This document shows positions 36,361 to 45,351 of a stretch of DNA of 58,596 nucleotides, in pieces; within the stretch, counting starts at the first letter, position 1, and each line of letters begins with the position of its first letter. The position numbers and the translations under genes are program-made. This DNA is from Falsiroseomonas oleicola (GTDB lineage Bacteria; Pseudomonadota; Alphaproteobacteria; Acetobacterales; Acetobacteraceae). The stretch covers positions 1 to 58,596 of the forward strand of contig NZ_JAERQM010000013.1 in NCBI RefSeq assembly GCF_019029495.1. The letters are read 5' to 3'. Below the pieces are notes generated by a model that was given only the letters and a program-made list of their open reading frames with translations, made no database searches and was not told the origin of the DNA.

Positions 36361-36681
36361 TCAGCGCGTCCGCTGCGATCCCATGGACCGGTCCATCTGG
36401 TCGCATTGTGTCATCATCTGCTGCATGTCAGAGGACAACTGCGCACCCTGCTGCACCGACTGCCGCATCTGGGCGCAGTGCGTCATCATCGCCTGATGAT
36501 CCATGCCCCCCATACTGTGTCCCTGCATGCCGGACATTCCCTGGCCCGGCGGTGCCTGTGAGCCACTCGCGCTCCGCGCTGAGGCCGCTGCGGGAGAATT
36601 CTGCTGCGGTGCACACGCAGCTGCGCCCACGGCGAGCAGCACAGCCAAGCTCACGCCGATACCCCTGGTCAGTCCTATCAC
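36361..36681 (-). CDS. Small Met/His-rich lipoprotein-like protein
   Basis: 106 residues from the GTG at 36681, chosen for the GAGGAG ribosome site and because it starts a lipoprotein-type signal (IGVSLAVLLAVGAAAC, with the lipobox cysteine in GAAAC). The rest is Gln/Ser-rich with GMSGMQGHSMGGMDHQAMMT, a Met/His copper-binding style, and MQQMMTQCDQMDRSMG at the end. A TTG start at 36804 would add an implausible lead. It is probably an envelope copper-binding protein and a potential substrate for LspA and Lnt. Confidence 0.65.
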   Translation of the reverse strand: MIGLTRGIGVSLAVLLAVGAAACAPQQNSPAAASARSASGSQAPPGQGMSGMQGHSMGGMDHQAMMTHCAQMRQSVQQGAQLSSDMQQMMTQCDQMDRSMGSQRTR

Positions 36682-36944
36682 GGCATTCTCCTCTTGCTCG
36701 CCCTTGTTGACGCCGACCGAAGGACCTTTGAGCACCGTCGATTGGCGCGAGCCCTTCATAATGCGCGAATCTCCCCAATGGTTGTAAAAGTCCTCCACCA
36801 GCAATACTTTGTCTCATTGTAGCAGAGCCGTGGACACCTTTCTCGGCGATCATCCCTACGACATGCTGCGCGGCTCCGTCGCTGGTGGGTTGTGTGAGGA
36901 AGAGTAGGGATCTTCCGCTGTAGCTCCCCGGGCGTCCGGACGCT

Positions 36945-37592
36945 TCTTGAGCGCAATGCCTTAATGAGAACCAAGACGCTGGAGCGTCCCTTCGCGGCTG
37001 CTGCGAGGATCGGCGAGCGCAGTATGCAGAAGGCAGGATGCAGTGCGCCCGCGGCCACCGGGATCAGCGCGCCATTGTAGGCGGAAGCCGAGAACGGGTT
37101 CTGGCGGATGTTCCGGATCGTAGCATGGCCAAGAGCAATGGCGTTCGGCACGCCGAGTAGGTCGCCGCGTATAAGCACCCCGTCGGCGCTCTTGATGGCG
37201 ATGTCAGTGCCTGCTCCGCGCCTCGAGCCGGCGGTCAAGCAGGATCAGGGTGGCGATGACAGCCTCCGCCTCGTAAAAACCGCCAGTGCCTGCGCAGGTA
37301 GCAGCCCCGGCGCGAAAGCTGCCACGACCGAGTAGGCCCAAGCGGTGCCGGTGCCGATCGCTACCAGCGAGAGTCCATGCTAGGCGCACCGCGCAGCAGG
37401 TCGGTCAGCCCTTCAAATGGAAGCACAGGCCAAGCCCGAAGAGCATCACCGCGGCCAGGGCGAAATGCAGTTACCAGAACACCTCCATCCGATCGCGCCG
37501 GCTATCCAAAGATGCAGCGCACGCACAAGGTGGCCCACCATCTCGAGTACGAACAGCGGCAGCGTAAGCGTCGCGGCAAGCAGTGTGGCGTG
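36945..37592 (-). pseudogene. Decayed Cu P-type ATPase with large internal deletion
   Basis: Three pieces in different frames match the ATPase at 31576-33945: the first helix pair (LFVLEMVGHL, about 37592-37480), the second helix pair ([20 protein letters not shown], about 37287-37205) and the last part ([40 protein letters not shown], about 37210-36945). The A, P and N domains, including CPC and DKTGT, are missing; the junction is near 37207. It is a non-functional relic of a second copper pump. Confidence 0.75.
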
Positions 37593-37861
37593 GCCAAGCG
37601 AGTGAATCTCGCGAACACGTGTCTCACATTCGCGATCCACACGGGCGCCAGCAGCCTCGAGCGAGATTCGGCGGGCTTCGCAACCCGCCTTGCGATCTTC
37701 TCCGCCCGCTACGTCTCGCCACTTCGAACCTCGGCGAACGGCTTCACATCTTTCCAATCGCCTGGCTTCACAGCGAGAACCGGCGTCGTCGGTTCCTTCT
37801 ACGGCTTCGGCGGATATAGCGGGAACACCGGACGAGATTGCCGGGTGGCCGCGCAAAGCGG
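37593..37861. other. Unassigned stretch beside the ATPase relic
   Basis: No gene is supported. Frames are open on both strands but without family features. This may be more decayed coding sequence. Confidence 0.4.
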
Positions 37862-38335
37862 TCAGGCCGGCTCGCCGCCCCGGAAACGCATGAAGCTCAT
37901 TCGGCCGCCAGTGCCGTCGAAAGCGATTACGTCGTAGGTATCCGGCGCTGCGCCAGGCATCTCCATGCCCGGCGATCCCAGCGGCATGGCCGGCACCGAG
38001 AGCCCGCGGACACCTGGGGGACGCGTTGCCAGCAGGCGCTTCACGGCAACCGCTGGCACATGGCCTTCCAGTACATAGCGGTCGACTAGCGCCGCATGGC
38101 AGGAGAGCAGGTCAGCCGGTGTGCCGAGCGCCCTGCGCGCAGCGGCTACCGATCCCACAACATTGTCTTCAACGGCGAAGCCTGCCGTGCGCATGTGCTC
38201 CACCCACGCGCCACAGCAGCCGCAGTTCGCATCTCGCCACACCTGAACGCGCGGTAGCCCCCCCGCGACCGCAGCGGCCGGTGCAGCCAGCAAGGTTAAT
38301 CCCGCCGAAAACAGTCCACGTCTTCCTAGCGTCAC
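37862..38335 (-). CDS. DUF411 metal-binding periplasmic protein (copy 1)
   Basis: 157 residues. Signal peptide (RRGLFSAGLTLLAAPAAAVA), then VWRDANCGCCGAWVEHM with the conserved CGCC motif, LGTPADLLSCHA, LEGHVPA and PPGVRGLSVPAMPLGSPGME. DUF411 proteins (CopG-like) are periplasmic copper-handling proteins. Its start overlaps the sensor kinase stop, so it belongs to the copRS transcript. A second copy is at 46973-47425. Confidence 0.9.
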   Translation of the reverse strand: MTLGRRGLFSAGLTLLAAPAAAVAGGLPRVQVWRDANCGCCGAWVEHMRTAGFAVEDNVVGSVAAARRALGTPADLLSCHAALVDRYVLEGHVPAVAVKRLLATRPPGVRGLSVPAMPLGSPGMEMPGAAPDTYDVIAFDGTGGRMSFMRFRGGEPA

Positions 38336-39702
38336 GACGCACTCTCCTTTGTCGATGTGTTTGTTGATATCGGTAGCGTAACTACTGCCAACAACCCAGT
38401 AGCGGGCAGATTTGAAAGCCGCAGCGTACCGCCGTGCCGCTCGACAGCCTGACGAGCGATAGTCAAACCGAGCCCGCTGCCGCCGGTGCCGCGATTGCGC
38501 GATGTCTCGAGGCGCCGGAACGGCTCGAACACTGCCTGCATGTCCGCCTCTGGAATGCCGGGCCCGTCATCTTCAACTCGGATTAGGATCCGGGATCCCT
38601 CATCGATCAGCCCGACACGAGCGCCGCCTCCATATTTCACGGCATTGTCGATCAGGTTCGAGAACGCTCGCTTCAGCGTCACCGGGCTGCAGACCAGCCT
38701 CGCCTGCGATGGGCCGGTATAGGTCACGGCCGCGCCCGCATCGGCGGCCGCGTCGCACAGGGTCTCGATCATCGCCACCAAATCGGCCGCCTTGCGCGGC
38801 TCGCTTTCGGTTTCGCCACGCAGATAGGCGAGTGTTGAGTCAATCATTGCCTCCATTTCGTCGAGATCGGAATCAATCGCACGCGCCGCCTCGCCATCCT
38901 CGACGAAGCCGGCGCGCAGCCGCAGTCGCGCGATTGGTGTGCGCAGGTCGTGGCTGACGGCGGCCAGCGCCTGCGTGCGGTCGGCGATGAGACGGTCGAT
39001 GCGCCCCTGCATTCGGTTGAAGGCCTGCGCCGCCTGGCGGACCTCACGTGGCCCCTCCTCCGGGATCGGCGCCTGCGACCCCACCCCGCCGATCCGGTCC
39101 GCCGCCTCCGACAGCGCGCGCAGCGGTCGGCTTATCAGCCGAACCACGAACAGCGCGAGGATGAGGATACCCACACCCATGGCCGTGGTGGACAATACTG
39201 TCGCGTGTTCGGGTGCACCCGAACGGAGCAGCGTCGCCGAGAAGTTGAGCCAAGTTCCATCCGCCATTGGCAGTGCGCCTAGAAGCAGGTGGCGCGCCGG
39301 GTCGGCCTGATTCGCGCCCTGCTCGGCATAGCCCAGCCGAAGGCCGGCAAGGTCGGATACTGGCACGAGTTCGCCGAGCCTTGCCCGGAGCGCCTCAATG
39401 CGTGAGCTTGCCTCCTCCACCAAGTTTACGGCCGGGTCTGCGGTCCAATGCAGGTCCAGGCTAGCGGTTGATAGGGCATGAGCTGTGCCGTCGCGCTCCG
39501 AAAGCGGCAGCGCGACCACCGCGCGCTTGACGGAAACCAGACGCTCCGCGAGCACTGCTTCCCACGTCGTGCCGAGCAGCGCCGCAGTTCCCGCCTGGTG
39601 CACCCAAAGGCTGCCGACATGGAAGGTGAGCAGGCCGACCAGCAGGACAAGGACGACGCGCCCGCCAAGCGTCCCGGGAACCAGCCAGCCGAGCCACCTC
39701 AC
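38332..39702 (-). CDS. Sensor histidine kinase (CopS-like)
   Basis: 456 residues. Two membrane helices (about 16-36 and 172-192) flank a periplasmic sensor region of about 135 residues. HAMP linker, then the phospho-acceptor His251 in AVSHDLRTPIARL, N box NLIDNAVKYGG, G1 DDGPGIP and G2 GTGGSGLGLTIARQ. It is complete. It overlaps the response-regulator gene by 4 bases. Since copB and copA lie directly upstream in the same direction, copper or a related envelope signal is the likely input. Confidence 0.9.
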   Translation of the reverse strand: MRWLGWLVPGTLGGRVVLVLLVGLLTFHVGSLWVHQAGTAALLGTTWEAVLAERLVSVKRAVVALPLSERDGTAHALSTASLDLHWTADPAVNLVEEASSRIEALRARLGELVPVSDLAGLRLGYAEQGANQADPARHLLLGALPMADGTWLNFSATLLRSGAPEHATVLSTTAMGVGILILALFVVRLISRPLRALSEAADRIGGVGSQAPIPEEGPREVRQAAQAFNRMQGRIDRLIADRTQALAAVSHDLRTPIARLRLRAGFVEDGEAARAIDSDLDEMEAMIDSTLAYLRGETESEPRKAADLVAMIETLCDAAADAGAAVTYTGPSQARLVCSPVTLKRAFSNLIDNAVKYGGGARVGLIDEGSRILIRVEDDGPGIPEADMQAVFEPFRRLETSRNRGTGGSGLGLTIARQAVERHGGTLRLSNLPATGLLAVVTLPISTNTSTKESAS

Positions 39703-40442
39703 ACGCCGCGCTTCACGGCAGGCACCAACATATAGCCGGCGCCGCGGATCGTTTTGATCACTGTCGGGCTTTCGTCGGTCGGTTCAAGCTTCCGCCGCAA
39801 GCGACTCACCATCACATCCACCGACCGGTCGGTGCCGTTGAATGCATGGCGGTTCCGCGCCAGGTCGAGCAGCTGGTCCCGACTCAGAACCCGCTGTGCG
39901 TGCTCGCAGAAGGCCAGCAGCAAATCGTATTCGCCGCCCGAGAGGTCGACCGCCACGCCGTCCGGGGACGCCAGCTCCCGCCGCCGGGCATCAAGCGACC
40001 AACCGCCGAAGGTAATCGTGCCTCCCGTCGTGCCTGCCACCGGCTCGCCAGCTGCGCCGCTGGACCGACGCAGCAAAGCCCGCACACGCGCCAAAAGTTC
40101 TGCGCGGCCGAACGGCTTTGGGATATAGTCGTCTGCACCCAATTCGAGCCCGAGCACCCTATCTGCCTCTTCACCGCGCGCCGTCACCATGATGATCGGC
40201 ACGCCTGACTTCGCGCGCAGGGCGCGGCACAGATCGAGGCCGGATTGCCCGGGAAGCATGACATCGAGAAGAATAAGGTCCACCGGGGCGCTGCCTAGCA
40301 CGTCCCACATCTCCCGCCCGTCGCGCGCGCCAGTGACGCGGAAGCCGTTCTGGCGCAGGAATTTCGTGATCAGGTTTCGCATCTCCCCGTCATCCTCGAC
40401 AACGAGGAGATGCGCTTCTGGTGACAATTGATCGGCCCGCAT
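39699..40442 (-). CDS. OmpR-family response regulator (CopR-like)
   Basis: 247 residues. Receiver domain with the acidic pair EDD (16-18), phospho-acceptor Asp60 in LILLDVMLPG, and the Lys switch in YIPKPFGRAEL. The C-terminal winged helix (FGGWSLDARRRELASPDGVA, ILDLARNRHAFNGTDRSVDV, LRRKLEP, IKTIRGAGYMLV) binds DNA. It pairs with the adjacent kinase and probably activates the copA-copB unit. No cop-box was identified with confidence. Confidence 0.92.
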   Translation of the reverse strand: MRADQLSPEAHLLVVEDDGEMRNLITKFLRQNGFRVTGARDGREMWDVLGSAPVDLILLDVMLPGQSGLDLCRALRAKSGVPIIMVTARGEEADRVLGLELGADDYIPKPFGRAELLARVRALLRRSSGAAGEPVAGTTGGTITFGGWSLDARRRELASPDGVAVDLSGGEYDLLLAFCEHAQRVLSRDQLLDLARNRHAFNGTDRSVDVMVSRLRRKLEPTDESPTVIKTIRGAGYMLVPAVKRGV

Positions 40443-40477
40443 AGCTGACTACCTCCGTGTACGCGGGCCCTGTAACA

Positions 40478-41206
40478 TCAGAACATCGATCGAATGCCAA
40501 TGACAGCATAGCTGTTGGAAATTCGCTCTCCATTCGCGCGTGCCAGATTGGCGGTCTCGCCCAACTGACGCTCCCAGCCGACCTGGACGTAGGGCGCGAT
40601 CTGAGGGGTAAATTCGTAGCGCAGCTGTAGCGACAGATCCATGTCCGTCAGTCCCCGCCTTATCTCCAACTCGCGGTCATTGCCCGCACTTGCGTTGATC
40701 TCGATTGCGGGCTTCAGATAGAGACCTGGTCCGTTGTCGTTGAAGATGCTTCGGGCGATCAGCAAGTCGGTTGAAGACTCCAGGCGCCCGCTCAGCACGC
40801 CTTCTTCGCTGACATAGGCGGTTGCCTCGACCTCAAAGAAGTAGGGCGCGATGCCCGAAAAGCCGAAAGCGCCGTAGTTCCTATTGGTCCGGAAGAAGTC
40901 GCGGCGCCACCCGACGTTGACGTCCCAGAATTCCGAGATGGGTCGGTTGTAGAAGAGTTGGATCTCGGCCTTGTCTGTCTGACCACGGATTTGCTCGCCT
41001 TCCGTACGGAACAGGAGCCGATGATCGTAAGTTCCAACCCGGGCATCGAGATCCCATGAGAATCGATCGCCCTGCGAAGACCCGCCGTAGTCGAGATTAT
41101 TGAGGCGGACCACTGAGTTAATGGCGTTATGGCTGTGGGCCAGGGCGGGCATAGCGGGCGCCAGAAAGGCACCCGCGACGGCAGCAAGGACAACATTTCG
41201 CATCAA
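40478..41206 (-). CDS. copB: Copper resistance protein B (outer membrane)
   Basis: 242 residues. Signal peptide ending ALAHSH, then the CopB/PcoB beta-barrel pattern: RLNNLDYGGSSQGDRFSWDL, RTEGEQIRGQTDKAEIQLFY, WDVNVGWRRDFF, APYFFEVEATAYVSEEG and the terminal Phe typical of outer-membrane proteins. It overlaps the copA stop by 4 bases. The Met-rich N-terminus of classical PcoB is missing. With CopA it forms the core periplasmic copper-detoxification pair. Confidence 0.9.
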   Translation of the reverse strand: MMRNVVLAAVAGAFLAPAMPALAHSHNAINSVVRLNNLDYGGSSQGDRFSWDLDARVGTYDHRLLFRTEGEQIRGQTDKAEIQLFYNRPISEFWDVNVGWRRDFFRTNRNYGAFGFSGIAPYFFEVEATAYVSEEGVLSGRLESSTDLLIARSIFNDNGPGLYLKPAIEINASAGNDRELEIRRGLTDMDLSLQLRYEFTPQIAPYVQVGWERQLGETANLARANGERISNSYAVIGIRSMF

Positions 41207-43014
41207 CCGGCGCTCGCCACGCGAGCCGGCTCGACGATGAAGCGCGTCATCATGCCGGCTTCCATGTGGTACAGGAGGTGGCAGTGGAACGGCCAGTCGC
41301 CTACCTCGTCGGCGGTGAGCAGAACGGAGGCTTCGGCACCCGGGCGGACGAGCACAACATGCTTGTAGGGCAGCCGGTCGCCTGCGCCGTTCTCCATCTC
41401 CATGAACATCCCGTGCAGGTGCATGGGATGCGCCATCATCGTCTCATTCATGAATCGGATGCGAATGCGGTCACCCTCGCGGACCCGGATTCCCTCCTCC
41501 ATGCCGAAGCGGCGGTCGTTCAGTGACCAGGAATAGCGCCCCATCTGGCCGGTGAGTCGCAGGATGATGTCCCGTGAAGGCTGCGGCGCGTTCGGGCGAG
41601 CTCGCGTGCTACGGAGGTCGGCGTAGCGCAGTGCACGCTTGCCTTCGGGTGTGCCGGCCTGTTCCCAACCCAAAGGGTTGTTCGGATCGGCCATGGCAGT
41701 GGCACTAGGCATTGCATGTCCCGCATGGGGGTCGGCTGCGGCTTGCGCCGGCGCGCCGGGCATCACATGCCCCGCATGAGGGTTGGCCGCGGCCGGGCCG
41801 GTGCCACTTCCACTCATCGGCATGCCACCATGGTTCATGCCCGCCATCGCCGAGCCACCCATCGCCATACCGCTATGATCCATGCCAGCCATCGCTGAGC
41901 CGCCCATCGCCATCCCGCCATGGGCCATGCCCATATCTGCCATGGTCAGCACGGTCCTCGGCCGACGTGGCGGAATAGCCGCCTCCATCCCTTCGCGCGG
42001 TGCCAGCGTGGCGCGCGCATAACCGCTGCGGTCGAGCGGCTCCGACATGATGGTGAAGGCTCGCGCCTCCGTCGGGTTGACCACCACGTCGTAGGTCTCG
42101 CCGACGCCGATGCGGAACTCGTCGACCGGCACCGGGATGACAGGCAACCCGTCCGCCGAGATCACCGTCATCCGCAGGTCGGGAATCGCTACGTCATACA
42201 TGGACATGGCTGATCCGTTGATGAAGCGTAGCCGCACCCGCTCGCCCGGGGTGAAAAGGAAAGTCTTGTTGTCTTGCGGGCCGCGCCCGTTGACCAGGAA
42301 GCTGTAGCCGGTGACGTCGGCTAGGTCCGTCGGGTCCATCCGCATTTCGCCCCAGGCCTTTCGATCGGCCATTGTGGCACTCCAGCCATCACGTCGAACG
42401 TCACGCATGAAATCCAGAAACGTGCGCTGGCCACGGTTGTAGTAGCCTTCGCGGTTCCGGAGATTACGGAAGATAGCGTCCGGCGCTTCCGGGCTATGAT
42501 CCGAGAGCAACACGACATAGTCGCGCGTCACGCGCACCGGCTCCGGTCTCGCCGGCTCAATGACGATCGCGCCGTACATGCCCGCCTGCTCCTGCGCCGC
42601 GGAGTGGCTATGGTACCAGTAGGTGCCGGCCTGCCGGAGCTGGAAGCGGTAGGTGTAGGTCTGACCGGGCTGGATCGCCTCATAGCCGTTGAAGCCGGGC
42701 GCGCCGTCCATGACGCCGGCGAGCAGCAGCCCGTGCCAGTGGATGGAGGTCGGCTCGCTCAGGCGGTTGGTGACCCGGATCACCACCTCCTCGCCCTCGC
42801 GCCACCGAAGTACCGGGCCGGGCACAGTGCCGCCGATGGTCAGCGCATTGGTCTGCGTGCCATCAACGGTGATGCGCGTAGCCTCCACCGCCAGATCCTG
42901 AACGCGATGCGCATTGGCGAAGCTCTGGCGGCCTGGGAAGGCGGTCACCACGCCCGCCATCCCGGCGGCGGCGGCCAGCTTCAGGGAGTCACGACGGGAA
43001 AGCGGGCTGGTCAT
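41203..43014 (-). CDS. copA: Multicopper oxidase CopA
   Basis: 603 residues. Tat signal (PLSRRDSLKLAAAAGMAGVV). Copper sites are in HWHGLL and YWYHSHS in the first domain and in MAHPMHLHGM and HCHLLYHMEAGM at the end, giving a complete T1/T2/T3 set. Residues about 365-440 hold repeated Met/His motifs (MAMGGSAMAGMDHSGMAMGG), a copper-storage insert typical of PcoA/CopA. It oxidises Cu(I) in the periplasm. A 16-base gap separates it from the upstream cupredoxin. Confidence 0.95.
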   Translation of the reverse strand: MTSPLSRRDSLKLAAAAGMAGVVTAFPGRQSFANAHRVQDLAVEATRITVDGTQTNALTIGGTVPGPVLRWREGEEVVIRVTNRLSEPTSIHWHGLLLAGVMDGAPGFNGYEAIQPGQTYTYRFQLRQAGTYWYHSHSAAQEQAGMYGAIVIEPARPEPVRVTRDYVVLLSDHSPEAPDAIFRNLRNREGYYNRGQRTFLDFMRDVRRDGWSATMADRKAWGEMRMDPTDLADVTGYSFLVNGRGPQDNKTFLFTPGERVRLRFINGSAMSMYDVAIPDLRMTVISADGLPVIPVPVDEFRIGVGETYDVVVNPTEARAFTIMSEPLDRSGYARATLAPREGMEAAIPPRRPRTVLTMADMGMAHGGMAMGGSAMAGMDHSGMAMGGSAMAGMNHGGMPMSGSGTGPAAANPHAGHVMPGAPAQAAADPHAGHAMPSATAMADPNNPLGWEQAGTPEGKRALRYADLRSTRARPNAPQPSRDIILRLTGQMGRYSWSLNDRRFGMEEGIRVREGDRIRIRFMNETMMAHPMHLHGMFMEMENGAGDRLPYKHVVLVRPGAEASVLLTADEVGDWPFHCHLLYHMEAGMMTRFIVEPARVASAG

Positions 43015-43030
43015 GTGCGTTCTCCGTCGT

Positions 43031-43582
43031 TCAGCGCGGCGTCACGACGAGTTCGGCCGCCATGCCGCTCTCATAGTGGCCGGGGATGTTGCAGGCGATC
43101 TCAATGGTGCCGGCGCGCGTGAAGCGCCAGGAGATCTCGCCGGTCTTGCCCGGCTCCACGAGCACCGTGTTGGGCGCCGTGTGGTCCATGCGTGTGCCGT
43201 CCGGCATCGTCATCGTCAGGCTGACGACGCGCTCCGGCGTGATCATGCCGTGCTCGAACATGCGTGCCATCTCGGGCCGGTGCGCGGCCGCGACGGCAGC
43301 CGGCGCAAAGCTGAACTCATGCAGGAACTGGCCGCGATTCACCGCCACGAAGCGGATCGTCTCGCCGGCGCGAACCTGGATGCGTGGCACGCTGTAAGCG
43401 TTTTCCGTCATCTCGATCCGCACCACGCGGCCGGTGCCGCGCGCGGCTGGCTGGCCGAGCAACTGGGCGTTGTTGCCATGACCTTCTGGCGAGGCGAGCG
43501 CAGGGGCTGGAACGAGAATCGCAGGCGTCGCGGCGGCGGCCGCCAGCAACGTCAGGGCAGCCAAACGGGACATCTTGATCAC
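43031..43582 (-). CDS. Cupredoxin-like periplasmic protein
   Basis: 183 residues from the GTG at 43582, which has AGGAGA at the proper distance; the ATG at 43573 is possible. Signal peptide (RLAALTLLAAAAATPAILVPAPALA). The plastocyanin-like fold ends with IEIACNIPGHYESGM, giving Cys, His and Met type 1 copper ligands, with the first His likely in FLHEFSF. It probably shuttles electrons or binds copper for CopA. Confidence 0.88.
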   Translation of the reverse strand: MIKMSRLAALTLLAAAAATPAILVPAPALASPEGHGNNAQLLGQPAARGTGRVVRIEMTENAYSVPRIQVRAGETIRFVAVNRGQFLHEFSFAPAAVAAAHRPEMARMFEHGMITPERVVSLTMTMPDGTRMDHTAPNTVLVEPGKTGEISWRFTRAGTIEIACNIPGHYESGMAAELVVTPR

Positions 43583-43713
43583 AGGTCTCTCCTGGAATGG
43601 TTGGGCGGGGGGCGGACGGAACAACCCCTCGGCATGGAGGATGCCTTGCCAACATGTACGGGGCACGTCCCGATCATGACAAAATATTGCTGACCGGGAC
43701 GTCCGGAGGATGG

Positions 43714-44121
43714 TCAGCGGACCGAATTGGACAGCCGCTGGAGGTTCCAGAGTGCCGAATTGTGGCCCCCACCCATGTCGGGCATCGTGTGAGGCGCGGC
43801 GGCGGTCGCGGCCTCGTCGCACTCGCTGCTGGCGTTCTCCCCAGTTCCGACAATGCGTGGATTGACGCAGCTGACGACAGGACTCGGTGTGGCGGAGGTG
43901 TCGTATTCGATCTCAACGTTCTCTCCGCTGCCGGTCACGCGCCGCACCGGTAGCGAGGTCACCATTGAAGCGCGGTTGGAGTAGATCAGCACAGGCAGGC
44001 GACCCAGGTACATCGGCTCCAGGGAGACCACCGGCTGACCGTTGGCGTGCGCCAAGGTTGGCGCCACGGCCAGGCCGGCGACGAGTGCGAGGGCTAATCC
44101 AGTGGGTGAAGTCGGGGACAT
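43714..44121 (-). CDS. Secreted protein of unknown function at the head of the cop cluster
   Basis: 135 residues from the ATG at 44121, with AGGAGAG upstream. Signal peptide ending TLAHA. The mature part has VVSLEPMYLGRLPVLIYSNR, RRVTGSGENVEIEYD and VSCVNPRIVGTGENASSECD with two cysteines, and a C-terminal MPDMGGGHN. No family recognised. It probably belongs to the copper regulon by position and the Met/His ending. Confidence 0.65.
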   Translation of the reverse strand: MSPTSPTGLALALVAGLAVAPTLAHANGQPVVSLEPMYLGRLPVLIYSNRASMVTSLPVRRVTGSGENVEIEYDTSATPSPVVSCVNPRIVGTGENASSECDEAATAAAPHTMPDMGGGHNSALWNLQRLSNSVR

Positions 44122-44346
44122 GGTGGCTCTCTCCTTGCGTGGGCCGAGCACCTTGCGGTGCGGCACAGGCCACTTATGGAATGCCTCCGTTGCAGCGGTT
44201 TATCGGCTTGCCGACAAAGCATATTCAATACGTCGCATTGCGACGCTGCGTTCGCACCGCGACGCGTGAGCGTCTTGCATCGGGCGGACGACCGCAGCAG
44301 GGATGCCCTACGGGCCAGCGGAGGCGGCTGTCCGCGGCGGGGGTTG

Positions 44347-44820
44347 TCACAATATGTGAGACGCGTCTCGTCTTCGGAGTCGACGCGTCCCGTGTGTTGG
44401 ATCCTCACAGTGCCCGTGGGCGAAGTCTGCAAGGGTCTCAATGATCCGACACTCTCCAACCACGCCGCCCTCGCAACTCGTCGCCATGCGCTGAAGTTCC
44501 GCGCGCAGAGCCGTGAGCCGCCGTAGCCGCGCGTCGATCTCGCCAATCTGCGCGGTCGCAAGCGTATGCGCCTGACCGCAGTCTGCGTCTGGCCTGTCCG
44601 CAAGGTCGAGCAATGCGCGGATCGCCTCGCTCTCGAAGCCCAGTTCTCGGGCGTGGCGAATGAACCCGAGGCGGCGCAGATGCGCGGCGCCATAGGCGCG
44701 ATGGCCGCCCTCGGTCCTACTTGGCGGCGGCAGCCACCCCTCCTGCTCGTACCACCGGATCGTGGTTGGCTTGACGCCCGTGGCGCGCGCGAGATCGCCG
44801 ATCGAGAATGTCGCGCTCAC
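44347..44820 (-). CDS. MerR-family metal regulator (ZntR/CadR/CueR-like)
   Basis: 157 residues. HTH at the N-terminus (FSIGDLARATGVKPTTIRWY, EGGHRAYG), a dimerisation helix, and metal ligands: Cys in DADCGQAH at the ZntR/MerR position, plus the C-terminal loop with two cysteines seven residues apart (CEGGVVGEC). The first Cys favours divalent metals (Zn, Cd, Pb) while the x7 spacing is CueR-like, so metal choice is open. It overlaps the mntR stop by 4 bases. The best target is the perfect operator upstream of zntA at 47458-47488. Confidence 0.87.
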   Translation of the reverse strand: MSATFSIGDLARATGVKPTTIRWYEQEGWLPPPSRTEGGHRAYGAAHLRRLGFIRHARELGFESEAIRALLDLADRPDADCGQAHTLATAQIGEIDARLRRLTALRAELQRMATSCEGGVVGECRIIETLADFAHGHCEDPTHGTRRLRRRDASHIL

Positions 44821-45278
44821 TTTGGGTCGGCCTCATGCTTGGCGAGAAAGCGTGCGAAGGCGGCCAGGGCTTTCTCGCTGGCATGATGCTCAAGCCCCTC
44901 GGCATCAGCCTCCGCAGTCTCGGGGTCGAGCCCCACCGCCAGCAGGAAGCGGACGACCAATTCGTGTCGCGCCCGGGCAGCGGATGCCACCGCCTGGCCG
45001 GCAGGCGTCAGGAACAGCCCGCGGTACGGTTTGGTTTCCACCAGGCCGTCGCGCTGCAGCCGCGCGACCGTCGCGGCGACGGTCGCCTGGGCAACACCCA
45101 TGCGTCGGGCAATATCCACGGCACGCGCCTCGCCTTCCTCCTGAAGGAGGTCGGCGATCAGCTCGACGTAGTCTTCGGCAATGGCCGAGCGATCGGCTTC
45201 GCGCTGCTGCGTGAAGCGCGCTGCGTGATCTTCCGGGGGCGGGAGGGAACGTGGCGAGGCGCGAGGCATGCCTGACAT
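44817..45278 (-). CDS. mntR: Mn-responsive DtxR-family repressor MntR
   Basis: 153 residues. The winged helix (AIAEDYVELIADLLQEEGEA, VDIARRMGVAQATVAATVAR, VETKPYRGLFLTPAG) and dimerisation region with the metal ligands of the family (Asp in EDYVELI, Glu and His in VRFLLAVGL... AEGLEHHAS) match MntR. It lacks the SH3-like third domain of DtxR. It is divergent from mntH across a 73-base promoter region and is followed by the MerR-type gene on the same transcript. Confidence 0.9.
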   Translation of the reverse strand: MSGMPRASPRSLPPPEDHAARFTQQREADRSAIAEDYVELIADLLQEEGEARAVDIARRMGVAQATVAATVARLQRDGLVETKPYRGLFLTPAGQAVASAARARHELVVRFLLAVGLDPETAEADAEGLEHHASEKALAAFARFLAKHEADPK

Positions 45279-45290
45279 TAGCGCCTCCGC

Positions 45291-45345
45291 TTGACATCAG
45301 CCATAGTCCGATCACTATAATTTAGCAGACACTAAGTTTTGGAGG
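45291..45345 (+). promoter_or_regulatory. mntH promoter with operator dyads
   Basis: TTGACA (45291-45296) and TATAAT (45316-45321) are perfect consensus hexamers separated by 19 bases. ATAGT (45303-45307) and ACTAT (45314-45318) form a dyad over the -10 element, and TTAG/CTAA (45322-45325, 45332-45335) a second one. Binding of MntR at either would block transcription. The GGAGG ribosome site (45341-45345) precedes a GTG start. Confidence 0.7.
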
Positions 45346-45351
45346 CCGTGC

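Noticed and set aside
40443-40477. Promoter or cop-box between copR and copB
   Set aside because: Only 35 bases and all genes run in the same direction. No convincing repeat was found.
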